Source: Corallium rubrum
Taxonomy: Eukaryota > Cnidaria > Anthozoa > Scleralcyonacea > Coralliidae
Assembly (NCBI GenBank): GCA_964035015.1
Contig: OZ035997.1
Coordinates: forward strand, 82,039,769-82,103,768
Reading direction: 5' to 3'
DNA length: 64,000 nt
The position numbers were made by a program, and so were the translations under genes. The notes under the pieces were generated by a model. The model did no database searches. It had not been told where the DNA came from and was given only the letters and a program-made list of their open reading frames with translations. Shown here piece by piece: positions 33,246-45,277 of this stretch (positions within the stretch are counted from its first letter, which is position 1; each line of letters starts with the position of its first letter).

Positions 33246-34027
33246 ATTGTACTGAGTTTATCGTCTAAGAAAGTTTATGCACTCAGCGCCCTTCGTTCAT
33301 CATACCTGAGCGGCTAATATCATACCACCCTTAGGAAAATCTCTAGTTTGACTCTATAAATTTCAAAATTAGCAGTTGGGCGGCTGGGCGCGATTCGTCA
33401 ACAGTGAAATATAAACTAATAAAAACTACTGAACATACGCTTACCTCGAAATACATGTGACAATATAATCCTTTCGCTCAGACCATATTTAATTAGACCA
33501 CATAGTCCTTATTTTGACAAGAAAATTCATCGCCTCCTCTCTATTAATCGCTTGTCGGTCGCACCTTCTTGTGTCCCCGCCATTATATGGTATTCACTTT
33601 TGTAAAATTTAGTTTCGCGCGTGCGCAGTAAGATTTCTACATAAACCGGGGGGAAAACACCCAGAGGAAAACATTATATTCTGATTTTAGACTCGACATA
33701 CTTCAAGATTAAAATGTAATATTTGACTTAAGTCTTTCAAGAGATATCCACAGATACTTTACTGAATTGTCTTAGTTATCAGTGAAACTCTTTAAAGTAC
33801 CTATTGACAACGATATTATTCATCCAAGCACGACAACTTATATGTCGCTAAACTTGGCACACCCCCCGGAAAAGTTTACACTATGTATGTATGTATGTAT
33901 GTATGTATGTATGTATGTATGTATGTATGTATGTATGTATGTATGTATGTATGTATGTATGTATCGTGTGAATTTTCGCCACCATCACAATACTGCAAAG
34001 TTTCTGCGAAACTTTGCACTAAAAAGG
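33244..34027. repeat. Left arm of a long inverted repeat
   Basis: 784 bp matches 39629-40360 in inverted orientation with very high identity by eye, for example ATTGTACTGAGTTTATCGTC here and GACGATAAACTCAGTACAAT there. The length difference is explained by the (GTAT)n tract, ~80 bp here and ~32 bp in the other arm. Confidence 0.9.
33884..33963. repeat. (GTAT)n microsatellite inside the long inverted repeat
   Basis: About 20 tetranucleotide units. The inverted counterpart at 39690-39721 has about 8. Confidence 0.9.
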
Positions 34028-34029
34028 CC

Positions 34030-34812
34030 CTGAGTTCTGTGCGACATTTTCTCTGAATCTCAACTTTTAGCTTATCATTTTCAGATTTAAAATAGACTCA
34101 GAATTAATCCAAACTATTAATTGCCTTTTTCCTGGCTCTTCTATAATCTAAAAGTTTCTCTTTCTTGTAATTCACATGTGTTCTGTTTGGAAAAATATTA
34201 ATAATCATATTTCTAATCTGTACAGTTCTGTTCCCACACAACATCTTTGCACCCACACATCGTGTTTAGGACAGAGTTGCAGAACATAAAAATGTTCTTC
34301 CAACAGCCCTGCAGGTTCCCAAAGACTGTGTAGCCCATTTCGCTTCCCGAATTCAAGTCTACTCTAACTAAGTTGTACTTTAAAAAGTTATCAACATACA
34401 GCCCTCCTGGCTCTACCTAAGTTATAATATCTGAACTCTAGATACATTTGCTATTATTATGGTCAATTATAGATTAGTTTTATATTTTTCGTCATGTTAG
34501 TCATTCCCATATATGTGTATTGTGTGCATTATGTACATGTATATGTATATATGTGTATGTATGTATGACTATTGAGTATACTGTTTAAGTTTATATTATT
34601 TTGAGTATATTGTTTGAGGGGTCAGGTCTCAATAGGGACGCAAGTCCTGTTCCTTTCTCCTGTCACATCTATTTTATCTGTTGTTTTGTAAGCGTTTTTT
34701 ATTGTTCTTTGATTGTTGTATTTGCTTATGTACTAGCAACCTTTGTATCCAATTTATGTGATTATTTACTGTGACAAATTCAATAAAATAAAATAAAATA
34801 AAATAAAATGTA
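34030..34812 (+). mobile_element. Retroelement 3' end with (AAAAT)n tail
   Basis: The sequence ends in GACAAATTCAATAAAATAAAATAAAATAAAATG, a LINE-type 3' tail (34769-34812). About 500 bp upstream a short frame reads RVAEHKNVLPTALQVPKDCV, then AHFASRIQVYSN and a stop, which could be the polyprotein end. No reverse transcriptase is left. Confidence 0.4.
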
Positions 34813-35863
34813 TATCATAGTACAGACCATAGAAATGTGATTAAATAAACATTTCCATATCAACAGCACTTGTAAAATTGATACATAGAATATGAATAAA
34901 AAATGGCGGATTTTGCTTCAAATATTAAATGTAAATAACACAAATCAGAAAATTTTATGTGCTGCACAGTCCTACAAACTCATACATGTACATTAATTGT
35001 CCTGACTCTCAAAAGTGACCTTCAAATTATAGAGGAATTAGACAGACGCAAAGTACTGTGTCATGGGCAGTAATCAAGCCAGTAAAGACAAATTTAAATT
35101 ATTTCGAAAATAAATATGACAACTTAGTACTGTAGATCTGCAGTTTAACACTAAGATTGGACCACTGACCTCTACAATATAACTGGACTGCGGGGTCTCT
35201 CGAAAAAGTGGCTGAAAAATGATGGCGTGAGCAGAGGTTATTTTTCTCATTGTAGTGACCGCTGACCACTATATATAACTTGACTGTTGGCGACTATTAT
35301 TTGACGGCAATTGTTTTTCTCTTGCAAAACTGCCAAAAACCACGGCAAAAACTAAACATTTCATGCTCTTTAATGGTTTTCAAACGAGGGAACCAGGATT
35401 CAGCAACCTTTTGGGACTTGTTGACAGTATAAATATAAACTATAGAGTTTTAAAGTTATAATCCGTAATATAAATCGTGCCTTCGAAGCATGCAATTGTA
35501 AAGCTGATAGCATCTGCAGTTTAGTTTTTTTCTAAAAAAAACTTATTTAATAAACACTTGTTTAATACCTATTATGCATTTCTTCCTGCACATATATTAT
35601 AGATAAAAAACCCTCATGTAACAAAAGCAACAATTGTCCACTTACCTCAATACAATCATACTTTCAACCGCTGTAAATGTCAAAACATTAAAAGGTCACA
35701 AAACAGGAAGTCAGATATCCAGAGTGTTCAAAAGTATTTATATTGAGGCTTAAAAAAATATAGCGAAAAGTTTTGTGGTCATAAAGTACATCTGTTGCAG
35801 TTTGTTTTGAGTATTTTTTTATCGAGCTGTCTTCATGAAGAGGGAAAATGCCATGCTTTTGGT

Positions 35864-36062
35864 CAGTGGCATAGGAAGCTGATCTTGGAGGGGCACAGCT
35901 TCAACAGGGCACTTTATTCAGGGGTAGGACTTCAAAAGGACACTTGAAACACATGTTTTATCATAAAAGGACACTTTTCTGTTGCAAAAAAGGCACTTCA
36001 TGACAAAGTTGGGGGGGGGGCACATGCCCCATATCCCCCCCCCCCCCATTCCTACACCCCTG
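35864..36062. mobile_element. hAT-like MITE nested in the 2.73-kb transposon
   Basis: CAGTGGCATAGGAAG at the left and ATTCCTACACCCCTG at the right form the termini. The 8-bp flanks CTTTTGGT and CTTTTGGG differ at one base. G-run and C-run sequence lies next to the right end, as in other hAT-like MITEs here. Confidence 0.7.
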
Positions 36063-36414
36063 CTTTTGGGTGCACACTGCACAAACAAGGCATCCCACCA
36101 CTCCACCAGCTGAAGCAAGAAAAGGGGATTTCTTTTCTGTGTAAGTGCACATTTTATTGTTGGTTAATGCTAATTGCACTTTACTTTACAAGCAAAATTG
36201 GTATTAAAGATAAAATTATTCACTCTATATTTGGTAAACGTTAATATAAAGACAAACAAATACTTCACAATATCAATTAGTATTCATATTGTAAGTCCTA
36301 GGATCTGAAACATTAACACTTAAAACAGTTGAAATTATTATTTCAAGACCAAGGACTGGCAAAAACAGTACAAGTCTTCTGCCAAGAAAAATACATAATG
36401 AAACACAAAAGTGC

Positions 36415-36717
36415 TTGATGAGAATGCTGAACACAACATCAGGAAAATTACCAGTGTTCTGGAATTGTCAATTCAATTGCAACCACCGTAGTACTGTACT
36501 ATCCACTTGCATTGGATCAGACATTTTTGAAGCCTTGGATGAGCACATGACTGTATGCCTGTATACAGCAACAAACAATCACATTGCTTCATATTGGTGG
36601 TCAAGTGTTGTTCGCAGTGTTCTCAAAGATCTGCATGCATCACTTGGCCAGAGTTCATACATCAAAGCTGCAATAGAAAAAGGTCAGAAAACAATTATCA
36701 AAGCTAATTCTGTTTAG
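36415..36717 (+). CDS. Unrecognised open frame inside the 2.73-kb transposon
   Basis: One hundred codons from ATG at 36415, including FEALDEHMTVCLYTATNNHI and ASYWWSSVVRSVLKDLHASL. It looks protein-like rather than random, but I do not recognise the family. It sits centrally within an element with a defined target duplication, so a transposase relic is the most economical reading. No second exon was identified. Confidence 0.3.
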   Translation: MMRMLNTTSGKLPVFWNCQFNCNHRSTVLSTCIGSDIFEALDEHMTVCLYTATNNHIASYWWSSVVRSVLKDLHASLGQSSYIKAAIEKGQKTIIKANSV

Positions 36718-37900
36718 CTATCATTAAGTCTACAAAGTACATATATACTATATAATTATAATGGTTTGTCCAGACTCAATACCGTCAAATGTAATAACAA
36801 TCATGTACGCTCATCAAGTGATATGAAATGTAACAATAGTGGTTGACCATAATTTTAGATTTTACCAATGCAAGACAATTGAATGGTCTCTTTACCAAAT
36901 AGAGGATGGTGCATAGCTTTTGTTGGTGGGTAGATAGTATTTTCAGCCTGGGTTTAATACATTTTAATAGTCCAAATGTTAGAATTTCTGAATTTGGCTT
37001 TAAAATTCACCAGTAAGTTGCATTAGCATACAAGCTAGGTGGTAAACGCGCTTTGTGACTTGGGTAATCCAAACGAAAAAATCAACCAAAATAGGAAAAT
37101 TAAATCGGAAATCACTAGCGATTGGACTTGATTTGGGGACGGCCAAGTGCAAAGCCCGGGCATGTAGACATGGCATTGATCATTAAATTTGACATTTTTT
37201 TTACAAACATCGACTTGTCATAGGCAGTGATAAACTCGGCAAAGCCAACAGCCAACTCGTTTGATTTTTCAATGTATAAGGAAATGAAAACATGATAACA
37301 AAATACTGATGCTTCGTCTTCGAGTTCGACCTCTTCACCAGAAAGGCCAAATCACTGCCTATCGTGGCTACGGCCGCAGTAACTGATCTACTTGAATGTC
37401 AATAGTTGTTTTTTATTAAAGAATAATACACATACAAGGAATAAGCTGGAATAAACCACTTACCGTATTGTATCTCTCAAAGCACAAAACAGTCTTGACT
37501 TTTATAGCACGCCGTCGCCATTTACTATTTTGATTAGTAGCTTTGAATGTGCAGTTCCCTTGACTGTGTAGATAAATCGCTATTGTCTTTCAAAGCAGGT
37601 CGAAGTCGGAGAATAAGATGAGATATTTTAGTTAAGATATATAAATAATATAATTAGATTGAACCACTGGATTGAACCGATGAGATCCATTTGGAAAGAA
37701 GCATTTTAAAGCGCAAATGGCGGATAATCAAACAAATTTGATTGGTTATTGGCAGAACCTGTGCCAACAATCTTGGTCAGTGGTCGCTACTATGAGAAAA
37801 ATAACCTCTGCTTACGCCATCATTTTTCAGACACCGGCCGTCAGTCATTTGCAATGAGACCCCGCAGTCCAGTTATATTATAGAGGTCAGTGGATTGGAC

Positions 37901-39228
37901 CAATATCCATGACTGCACTCGAATTCTTATATACCAAGAGGTCAAATGAGTATAGGAATCATAAAGCATTGATGACACTACGACAGATCCCCAAAGATTC
38001 AATAAACAACAATATTGAATAGCCTTTATCAGTAAAATATGTAAGGTAGGAAGAGGCTTTATACGAAGACTCAAATGCTCCCAACGTACAGTACTAAACC
38101 ACAGCAAACATAAAGTATATTAGAAATCTAAAATATCGCACAATATCAATACTTACGTCTCCAGACGATATTAAACAACCGATAGACCTACTTGATCGGG
38201 AGAATCCTACAAATATAAACAAACAGAAAAGCTGAAATTACTAAATAGTTGTAGTTCGTATCCACAGTCGACAACGAATTTTGAATATGGCAATGTATAA
38301 ATCGATCGTCCACACAAAGTATAAATGGTCCGCAAGGATTAAAATTATCTCCCATTTAACTAGTTCACTAGTATAAGCGTTTCTCAAAGGTATTTTCCTG
38401 ACAATTGGTAACATCTGAATAATAAGAAATACTGAAATGAACGAGGTTTTATCCTCTTCCAAAGAAACCCCAACCGTCACTTGCAAAGTTGGCGCCAATA
38501 CTTAGTACGCATCACGCATGCTCTAAAATTATCTAAAACGTCATTGATCACGGGCGCGTGAAAGATCGTTCCCAGATTCCTGCGGTGAACACACCCCACA
38601 TTGAGTTCTTTCAAGGACAATACTCATACAATAAAGGATTTATAATATGAACTTCGTTACCTTTTCTCCTAAGACGTCAAAGAGCAATCCTTTAAATTTT
38701 TGGCGCAGTTTAATTAAAGGAAGGGAATTTGGAGAACTCAATTTCATCTTTATACAAGACTTGAATGTACTCGCCATTACTCGCCATCTAATAATTCGTT
38801 CTCTATACATATACAAATATTTCAAAAATTAATACAAATTAAGTTACATTAATAATACAATATTCATGACCTGAAAAATAGGATGGGTAACTCGCCGAAA
38901 TGTTCCACAACATCATTAGGAAAATCATGGTACAGCAACCAGTCTTTCACTGAACTCCAAACACGTAAAAGTCTTCTTGTAGATATTCATTGATGTACAG
39001 TAGGCTTGCTCAGGCTAAGTCTGACTTACAAAAGCTCGGACTGATATACTCAAAATAGAGTAGAAGGCTCATATTTCTACTCCCTAATAATATGTCACAT
39101 GACCAGAAGATCGGTTACTCCCGACCAATAGAAATTTTTGAAACGAGATAAGAGCACTTCTTTCACAGTTTCACTTGAAGCTGTTTTGGTTGCCAAAATC
39201 AAATAAAAAGCACTTTCTCCCGATCCCA
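37901..39228. other. No gene seen
   Basis: AT-rich interior of the long inverted-repeat structure. Open frames are short and lack domains. Confidence 0.4.
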
Positions 39229-39229
39229 A

Positions 39230-39628
39230 TCCGATTTGACGCGAGAGTCGAATTGGCACAAGAGTCAGATTGGCACAAGATCAGAGTCGATTTGTTTGAT
39301 CAGTAAAAGAGTCGATTCGCAAACAGGAGCCAAAATGGGGCCAACTGGGGCTGATTTGGACATCATAAACGACCCCAAAAGTGGGGCTAAAACAGACCTT
39401 AGCGTGAGTGTCGTTTTGATTCGAGGGGCTAAATTGGAAAACGATGGGGCTGATTTGGAAAATGAAGGGGCTGTTATGGAAATGGATAGGGCTAATTCAG
39501 CGTTTTGCTGTACCTAAAATGGCCCTGTGAGTGTCGATCTAGGTTCCAAATGCCGAAATGGCTTTCGCATGGGGCCAAAACAGCTTTGGCCCCAAAGGGG
39601 CTAAAACGCAAATGTGGGTCGTTTCAGC
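39230..39628. repeat. GGGGCTGATTTGG-type minisatellite
   Basis: Repeats of GGGGCTGATTTGGA, GGGGCTAAATTGGA and GGGGCTGTTATGGA every ~30 bp, related to the array at 21190-23195. In one frame they translate to a ~10-residue GA-L-E-N-type repeat, but coding use is not supported. It abuts the right arm of the long inverted repeat, and its end GGCTGAAACGACCC (minus strand) matches the start of the 21-kb array. Confidence 0.7.
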
Positions 39629-40360
39629 CCTTTTTAGTGCAAAGTTTCGCAGAAACTTTGCAGTATTGTGATGGTGGCGAAAATTCACACGATACATACA
39701 TACATACATACATACATACATAGTGTAAACTTTTCCAGGGGGTGTGCCAAGTTTAGCGACATATAAGTTGTCGTGCTTGGATGAATAATATCGTTGTCAA
39801 TAGGTACTTTAAAGAGTTTCACTGATAACTAAGACAATTCAGTAAAGTATCTGTGGATATCTCTTGAAAGACTTAAGTCAAATATTACATTTTAATCTTG
39901 AAGTATGTCGAGTCTAAAATCAGAATATAATGTTTTCCTCTGGGTGTTTTCCCCCCGGTTTATGTAGAAATCTTACTGCGCACGCGCGAAACTAAATTTT
40001 ACAAAAGTGAATACCATATAATGGCGGGGACACAAGAAGGTGCGACCGACAAGCGATTAATAGAGAGGAGGCGATGAATTTTCTTGTCAAAATAAGGACT
40101 ATGTGGTCTAATTAAATATGGTCTGAGCGAAAGGATTATATTGTCACATGTATTTCGAGGTAAGCGTATGTTCAGTAGTTTTTATTAGTTTATATTTCAC
40201 TGTTGACGAATCGCGCCCAGCCGCCCAACTGCTAATTTTGAAATTTATAGAGTCAAACTAGAGATTTTCCTAAGGGTGGTATGATATTAGCCGCTCAGGT
40301 ATGATGAACGAAGGGCGCTGAGTGCATAAACTTTCTTAGACGATAAACTCAGTACAATCA
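39629..40360. repeat. Right arm of the long inverted repeat
   Basis: Inverse of 33244-34027. The outer boundary is sharp (CAGTACAATCA then unrelated TCGTCTTTTG). No clear target duplication is seen across the two outer flanks, partly because the left flank is an hAT-like fragment. Confidence 0.9.
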
Positions 40361-41615
40361 TCGTCTTTTGTTTTGGTCGCTTGTGCTGCCGTGTTTAACA
40401 CAATTCATCTTTTTATCGCCTCTTCACGGTTTGGTGATTTCCAAATACTTTATATACACAACTATATTTTCATACTATTAAGGCCTACGACAATTGCCTC
40501 AGACAAAATTACAAGTCACAAACGACGTGTTTCCCATAACGCAGATACGCTGTATCATAGATTCGTAGTCCAGTTTATTTTGTGTCGATTCTCAAGACTG
40601 CCGTAGTTAGTTTTTCTTTGCCGACATATAAAAGTAATGTGTATTAAATCACCGCTTGAGAAGTCGGCTGTTTGCATAATTGTATCATCGCTGTACTTTT
40701 ATAGTATAAATATCATACGACATTTAATGGCTGGTTACAGACGGCGTATTCTTTTATGAAATTTCAATTCGCAGTCGAGTTTAACATATAGCCGACTCGC
40801 CTTCTTTTGTTTTTATGTCAAGATACCTCGGGCTCAGTGAAAGTCAGCTCTAGTAAAGCAGCCGCCAGCCGAGTACCAGACTTTGAATCCTTATATATCA
40901 ATTCGCGTAATAGATTTAAACAAAAACAGATATTTTATAATAACAGAATAGTCGAAGGTCAAATGAGTTGTTTACGTGTCATTGATACGACCGGATATGA
41001 GAGATGAAATCATGTGAGGCATATGACGCCTAGCAACGGAACGTTCTTTGATGTGATTGGCTGTCTAAATACGGAAATGAGTTTTTTGGTCACATGACAT
41101 GCTGTTGTTTTGCACGTTTTCTTTCTTTTCGACGAGGTATTCGAGAAGGGAAGTTATGTGTGTGTTCTCTGCGACTTTTTACAATCCTGCGACTCTTTAC
41201 AATCCTGCGACTCGCCAGGAAGCTTCAGTTGGTAGCGAAATGCGAGTAGATGGCCAATGTGTCATCGACACAAAGTTCAGTTGCCACGTTAGCACTTCAG
41301 ATGCGAAAGGTGACGAAGTGTCAACGTGCACCGACACAGACCCAAAAGTTCACGGGTCTATCACAACGGTGAGCAATTGTGAACTCTATCAAAATCTAAC
41401 AAATACTTATCAAAATCTACGAAACTTTGCACTATCCTTGGGTTCTAGTTCATTTACAGTGTACGTTAAGTAAATGACAACGTTACCATAACGTTTTTGT
41501 AAGGTTGTCATCACTGACACTTGTAACTCAATACCATTAACTGTGATACTACTACTGGACGGAAAGAAACAATGTTGCAGTAACGTTGGGATTGACTAAG
41601 TTAGGTTCGACCTAA

Positions 41616-41712
41616 CCAAACCAAACCAAACCAAACCAAACCAAACCAAACCAAACCAAACCAAACCAAACCAAACCAAACCAAACCAAACCAAACCAAA
41701 CCAAACCAAAAC
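41616..41712. repeat. (CCAAA)n pentanucleotide array
   Basis: About 19 near-perfect AACCA units. Confidence 0.9.
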
Positions 41713-42859
41713 CTAAATATACGTTACGATTACGTTGTCTGCTAGCTGGGTAGTACAACCAAGCTCACGACGTACATATTAGTTATAGTTTAGCCACGGA
41801 TTTCCGAAAAAAAAAATCACAAAAAGCGTGAAAAATTTAATACCTACGGCTAACAGGCAATAATGCTGTCTTATTGTGGATTTGGTATGCGTAATACTCG
41901 TCGTGCGAGTATTCATTACCTGAGGAGAAACTCTGCTTCCAAACCGCGTACGTGTCATGGAAAATTTGGTTGTGTATATATATACAGGTCATTTGAGACT
42001 CGTGAAAGTTTAACGTTTTAAGTCTCAGTTCAGATTCTTTGACACAATTAATGTTTTTAGAGCTAGTGATTTGGTCAGCTTTTGTAATCCATTTGGCTTT
42101 TTCCGTCGTGAAGAGTCTGGCAAAGAATCAAGGCCTGTGGGGCTATCGATGTCCATTAAACTGTTGACGTATCAATAATTGTTCCAATTAGTGGCCATTC
42201 TGATATTTACATATTTTTTTCTAAGTTATCCTTCTATACAGCCTTTTCTTTTCTTTTTCAATGCTTCACGACGGGAGTCAAGAAATATCTAATGTTTTTA
42301 CAAAGAAATGGCAGGATTGATTGACGCAAACAGTCGTGCATATAGTTGATGATCTATCACTGACATATTGCTTTGTAATTTAAAACAAATTTTACACTTG
42401 AATCATTTGATAAAACGCCACACCATGCATCTTCAGAGATTGGTCGGTTTGACAATTTTAACAGGCGTGAGCGTCAGTGCTGCCCTGTTCCCTCAGTTCA
42501 TAGTTACCAAGCTTCTGGTTTCATAGAGTTCCCAGTATAGTTCGTGGCATGTATTTATGACGTCGTTTTTAAGAAATAGTTCGTTTTGAATGCTAGACAA
42601 GTTCTTTATGTTCTTTATTGCAAGTTTCTTGTCTGTTCAGGTGGTTCGGACCATTTTTTTGTTTCTGAAATATGCAATAATATACAATTATTGGATGAGG
42701 TTGACCATGATAGCTAGTGTTATCAAGGCCGATCGAGGTTTGCAAACACTCGCTGTCATACAAAAACTTGTAAAATAAATGTAAAATTGGCGTTTAGGAA
42801 GTTTACCGAAGTAAGCCACTAGCAAGTTGTTAGCCTCCCTAGCTGGCGGTTTTAAGGGG

Positions 42860-42975
42860 TTGGGGTCTCGGTAAAGAAGCAGGCGAGGGCGAAGAAGCGG
42901 GCGAGGGAGAAAAAGCGGGCGGAAGAGCGCGCGGGTGGAAGAGCGGGCGAGGGCGACGAAGCGGGCGATGGCGAA
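42860..42975. repeat. GC-rich minisatellite of GCGGGCGAGGGCGA motifs
   Basis: Repeated GAAGAAGCGGGCGAGGG-like units, GC-rich in an otherwise AT-rich region. No gene assigned. Confidence 0.7.
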
Positions 42976-43523
42976 CCAGTCGAAATGCGCAATTATCAAG
43001 TAAATAAGGGAAAAGATACGTTAGTTTTACTTCAGTTTCACACCAATTAGTCTATTGTTTATTTTGTAAGCCCATCGTAAATAAAACGGTTGTTATAGTC
43101 TTAGCTAACCCACAAAAGCGTCTTCACGAAGACTAATTAATTTATTAAATTTTCGCTATGATCACGAAACACAAAAACAAGGTTTAGATGTTCGATTTCA
43201 GTTCCTTTCAGCACGCGTATCGAAGCGAGTTAAGCATGAACAAACGATTACATGGACATTTTCATCCTTGTTAACCGGCCAGCCCGGATCCCGGCTAGCT
43301 AGCCCGCTTGTCATGTAATCGAAATGTTAAAAAAACATGCACTTTATAATTATATTAAGCGGGCTAGCCCGGTGGAACGTACAAGGTTTATTTGTCTCGT
43401 TAACTGCACGAAAATCTCAGTACTTGTATAATAAACATATAATATTTAATTTGATTTTTGTAATGTAGAAATTTTTTAACCTTTTATTGCAGTTATATAG
43501 TACGAAATATTAGAAGTACGAAC

Positions 43524-43839
43524 ATGAATCAATCGTCTGAAGTTCTGATTAGAGACATGGATTTCTTCACGTTCAACGACATTTGTGTGTTGTTAGATGC
43601 TGAGCAATTTGTGGAAAAGAACGATGCTAGGATGTTAGCCGCAAAAATAGGAATGAAAAATAACCAAATGAAAATAATTTTTTATGGGCTAGGAAGTGGG
43701 GACCAGAAGTCCCCAGCAGAGCAAATTTTGGCATCCTGGGGAACAAAAAATGAAGCCACTGTCGGGCGATTGCGAGAGATTCTCAAGGATATGGACCGCG
43801 AAGATGTCATAAGCGTTTTTGACAAGAAATATCCACCAG
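43524..43839 (+). CDS. MyD88-like exon 1 (death domain)
   Basis: ATG at 43524 is the first in the exon, which begins after an acceptor at 43491-43492, so an upstream 5' UTR exon exists. It ends in phase 1 at CCACCAG|GTACAG. It encodes FFTFNDICVLLDAEQFVEKN, then the conserved death-domain helices. The entire domain is in one exon. Confidence 0.8.
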
Positions 43840-45195
43840 GTACAGTACTTATTAATAAGTACAGTAAACACTAATAATAAGAAAACCTCAAGCTAAGAAT
43901 CCAAGGCTTAAATTTCCAGTAATTTTGCATTTCACAAACAAGCACCATTTTAAGCTTGATATTTACAATAGATTCTTCTAAAACTCATTAATAATTCATG
44001 AGGAAAATTCAAAAGAAATTAGTGTTTAATCAATGTCTGTTTACCCCGGTACAGAACTGATATCAGTGTCTGTAAATGTGATACAGAACTGTTTAATAAA
44101 ACATCAGTTCTGTATCACATGTACAGACACTGATCACATCAGTTCTGTAGGAAGTGTACAGACACTTCGCATTCAACTATCTTGAGTGAGGTACGCTGGT
44201 AGCGTCCTCATACAAGATGAAGATGCAAACATTTGTTGCCAAACAACATTTGTTGAATAACAAATGATGATCAGTATGGCCATTTATGCCACGTCACGTC
44301 GAATAGAAAATGTGGGACTAATATTAAATTAAAGCGCATGTTCGTATCACTAATTTAATATTCGTAGCCTATTAAACCTTACCTCGAAGGTTTATCAGCT
44401 GTTAACATGATTTATTTTTGTTTAGTTACCTTAATAGGCGTTTTAGAAGTCATTTACAGAATTCGTGTCCGTTCTGTATCGGGATACAGGCACTCGGTTT
44501 CGCCTCCTGTCTGTATACCCCGATACAGAACGGTCACTCATTCTGTAAATAGTACATATGGAACGAACTAGCTGTAGCAAAAGAAACGTACGTGGACATA
44601 AGATCTATTTGCGGTTCTTTATTCTGAGAAACAAAATGCAAACATCAGTCACTTCAGAATAAAAGTAAACACACAAGTATTTTTGTTGGAATCAAAGTCG
44701 TACGATTTTGTGGATTGATTGGTTTCCATTCTAACAGTTGTTGTTGAACCTCAGATCTTTCTTGGGTTACTGGGATGCGCAGTCCTGGGTCGGGGATTTG
44801 CGGGGGGTTCGTGTTGTGTTCTTGGTCTAGAATAAAGCCTTGGTATTCGTGTGTGTACTGTCAGATTTCTGGTTATTTGCGTTGCTTCTTCGAGGTTACA
44901 CCATGTTGTTATTACTAACTGTAGTGTATTGGGCGCCTTGTGCGTAAGATGAGAGTTGTGTTAGAGAAAAGAAAGGAATAAATCGTCAAATCGATTACAA
45001 ATATGGCGGCGATTTCACGAAAACGAGTCTTTTCGGTTGTTACCGTTGCTAGGACGCTATGTATTTCGTTAAGTTTCTTACATTTTAATTGTGCGTAAAT
45101 AATCTGAATTGAATCAAATTTAGTTGATTCGGAGCGATTAATCTCATTAAATCATGAAGGGACGTTGCGAACCCACTTTGATTGGCGCGTGGTGT

Positions 45196-45277
<82 letters not shown>

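Larger units (their letters stand above)
35163..37892. mobile_element. 2.73-kb DNA transposon with 8-bp target duplication, hAT/P-like
   Basis: CACTGACCTCTACAATATAA and its inverse around 37865-37892 are the ends. Similarity continues for ~120 bp (ACTGGACTGCGGGGTCTC, AAAAATGATGGCGT, AGCAGAGGTTATTTTTCTCA). GATTGGAC lies on both sides (35155-35162 and 37893-37900), a perfect 8-bp duplication. This size of duplication fits hAT or P superfamilies. The only open frame (36415-36717) is unrecognised. A smaller hAT-like MITE is nested at 35864-36062. Confidence 0.85.
40361..43492. other. Upstream region of the MyD88-like gene; two unassigned open frames
   Basis: Frames at 40807-41007 (including SSSKAAASRVPDFESLYINS) and 41099-41473 (including RVDGQCVIDTKFSCHVSTSD) look protein-like, and the latter has a GT donor at 41370 (ACAACG|GTGAGC). 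Neither matches a family I know. A (CCAAA)n array is at 41616-41712. An acceptor at 43481-43492 ends this region, so the gene's 5' UTR exon(s) and promoter should lie upstream within or before it. Confidence 0.35.

Noticed and set aside
42860..42975. CpG-island promoter of the MyD88-like gene
   Set aside because: The GC-rich stretch is a short minisatellite of GCGGGCGAGGG units, with no evidence of a transcription start.
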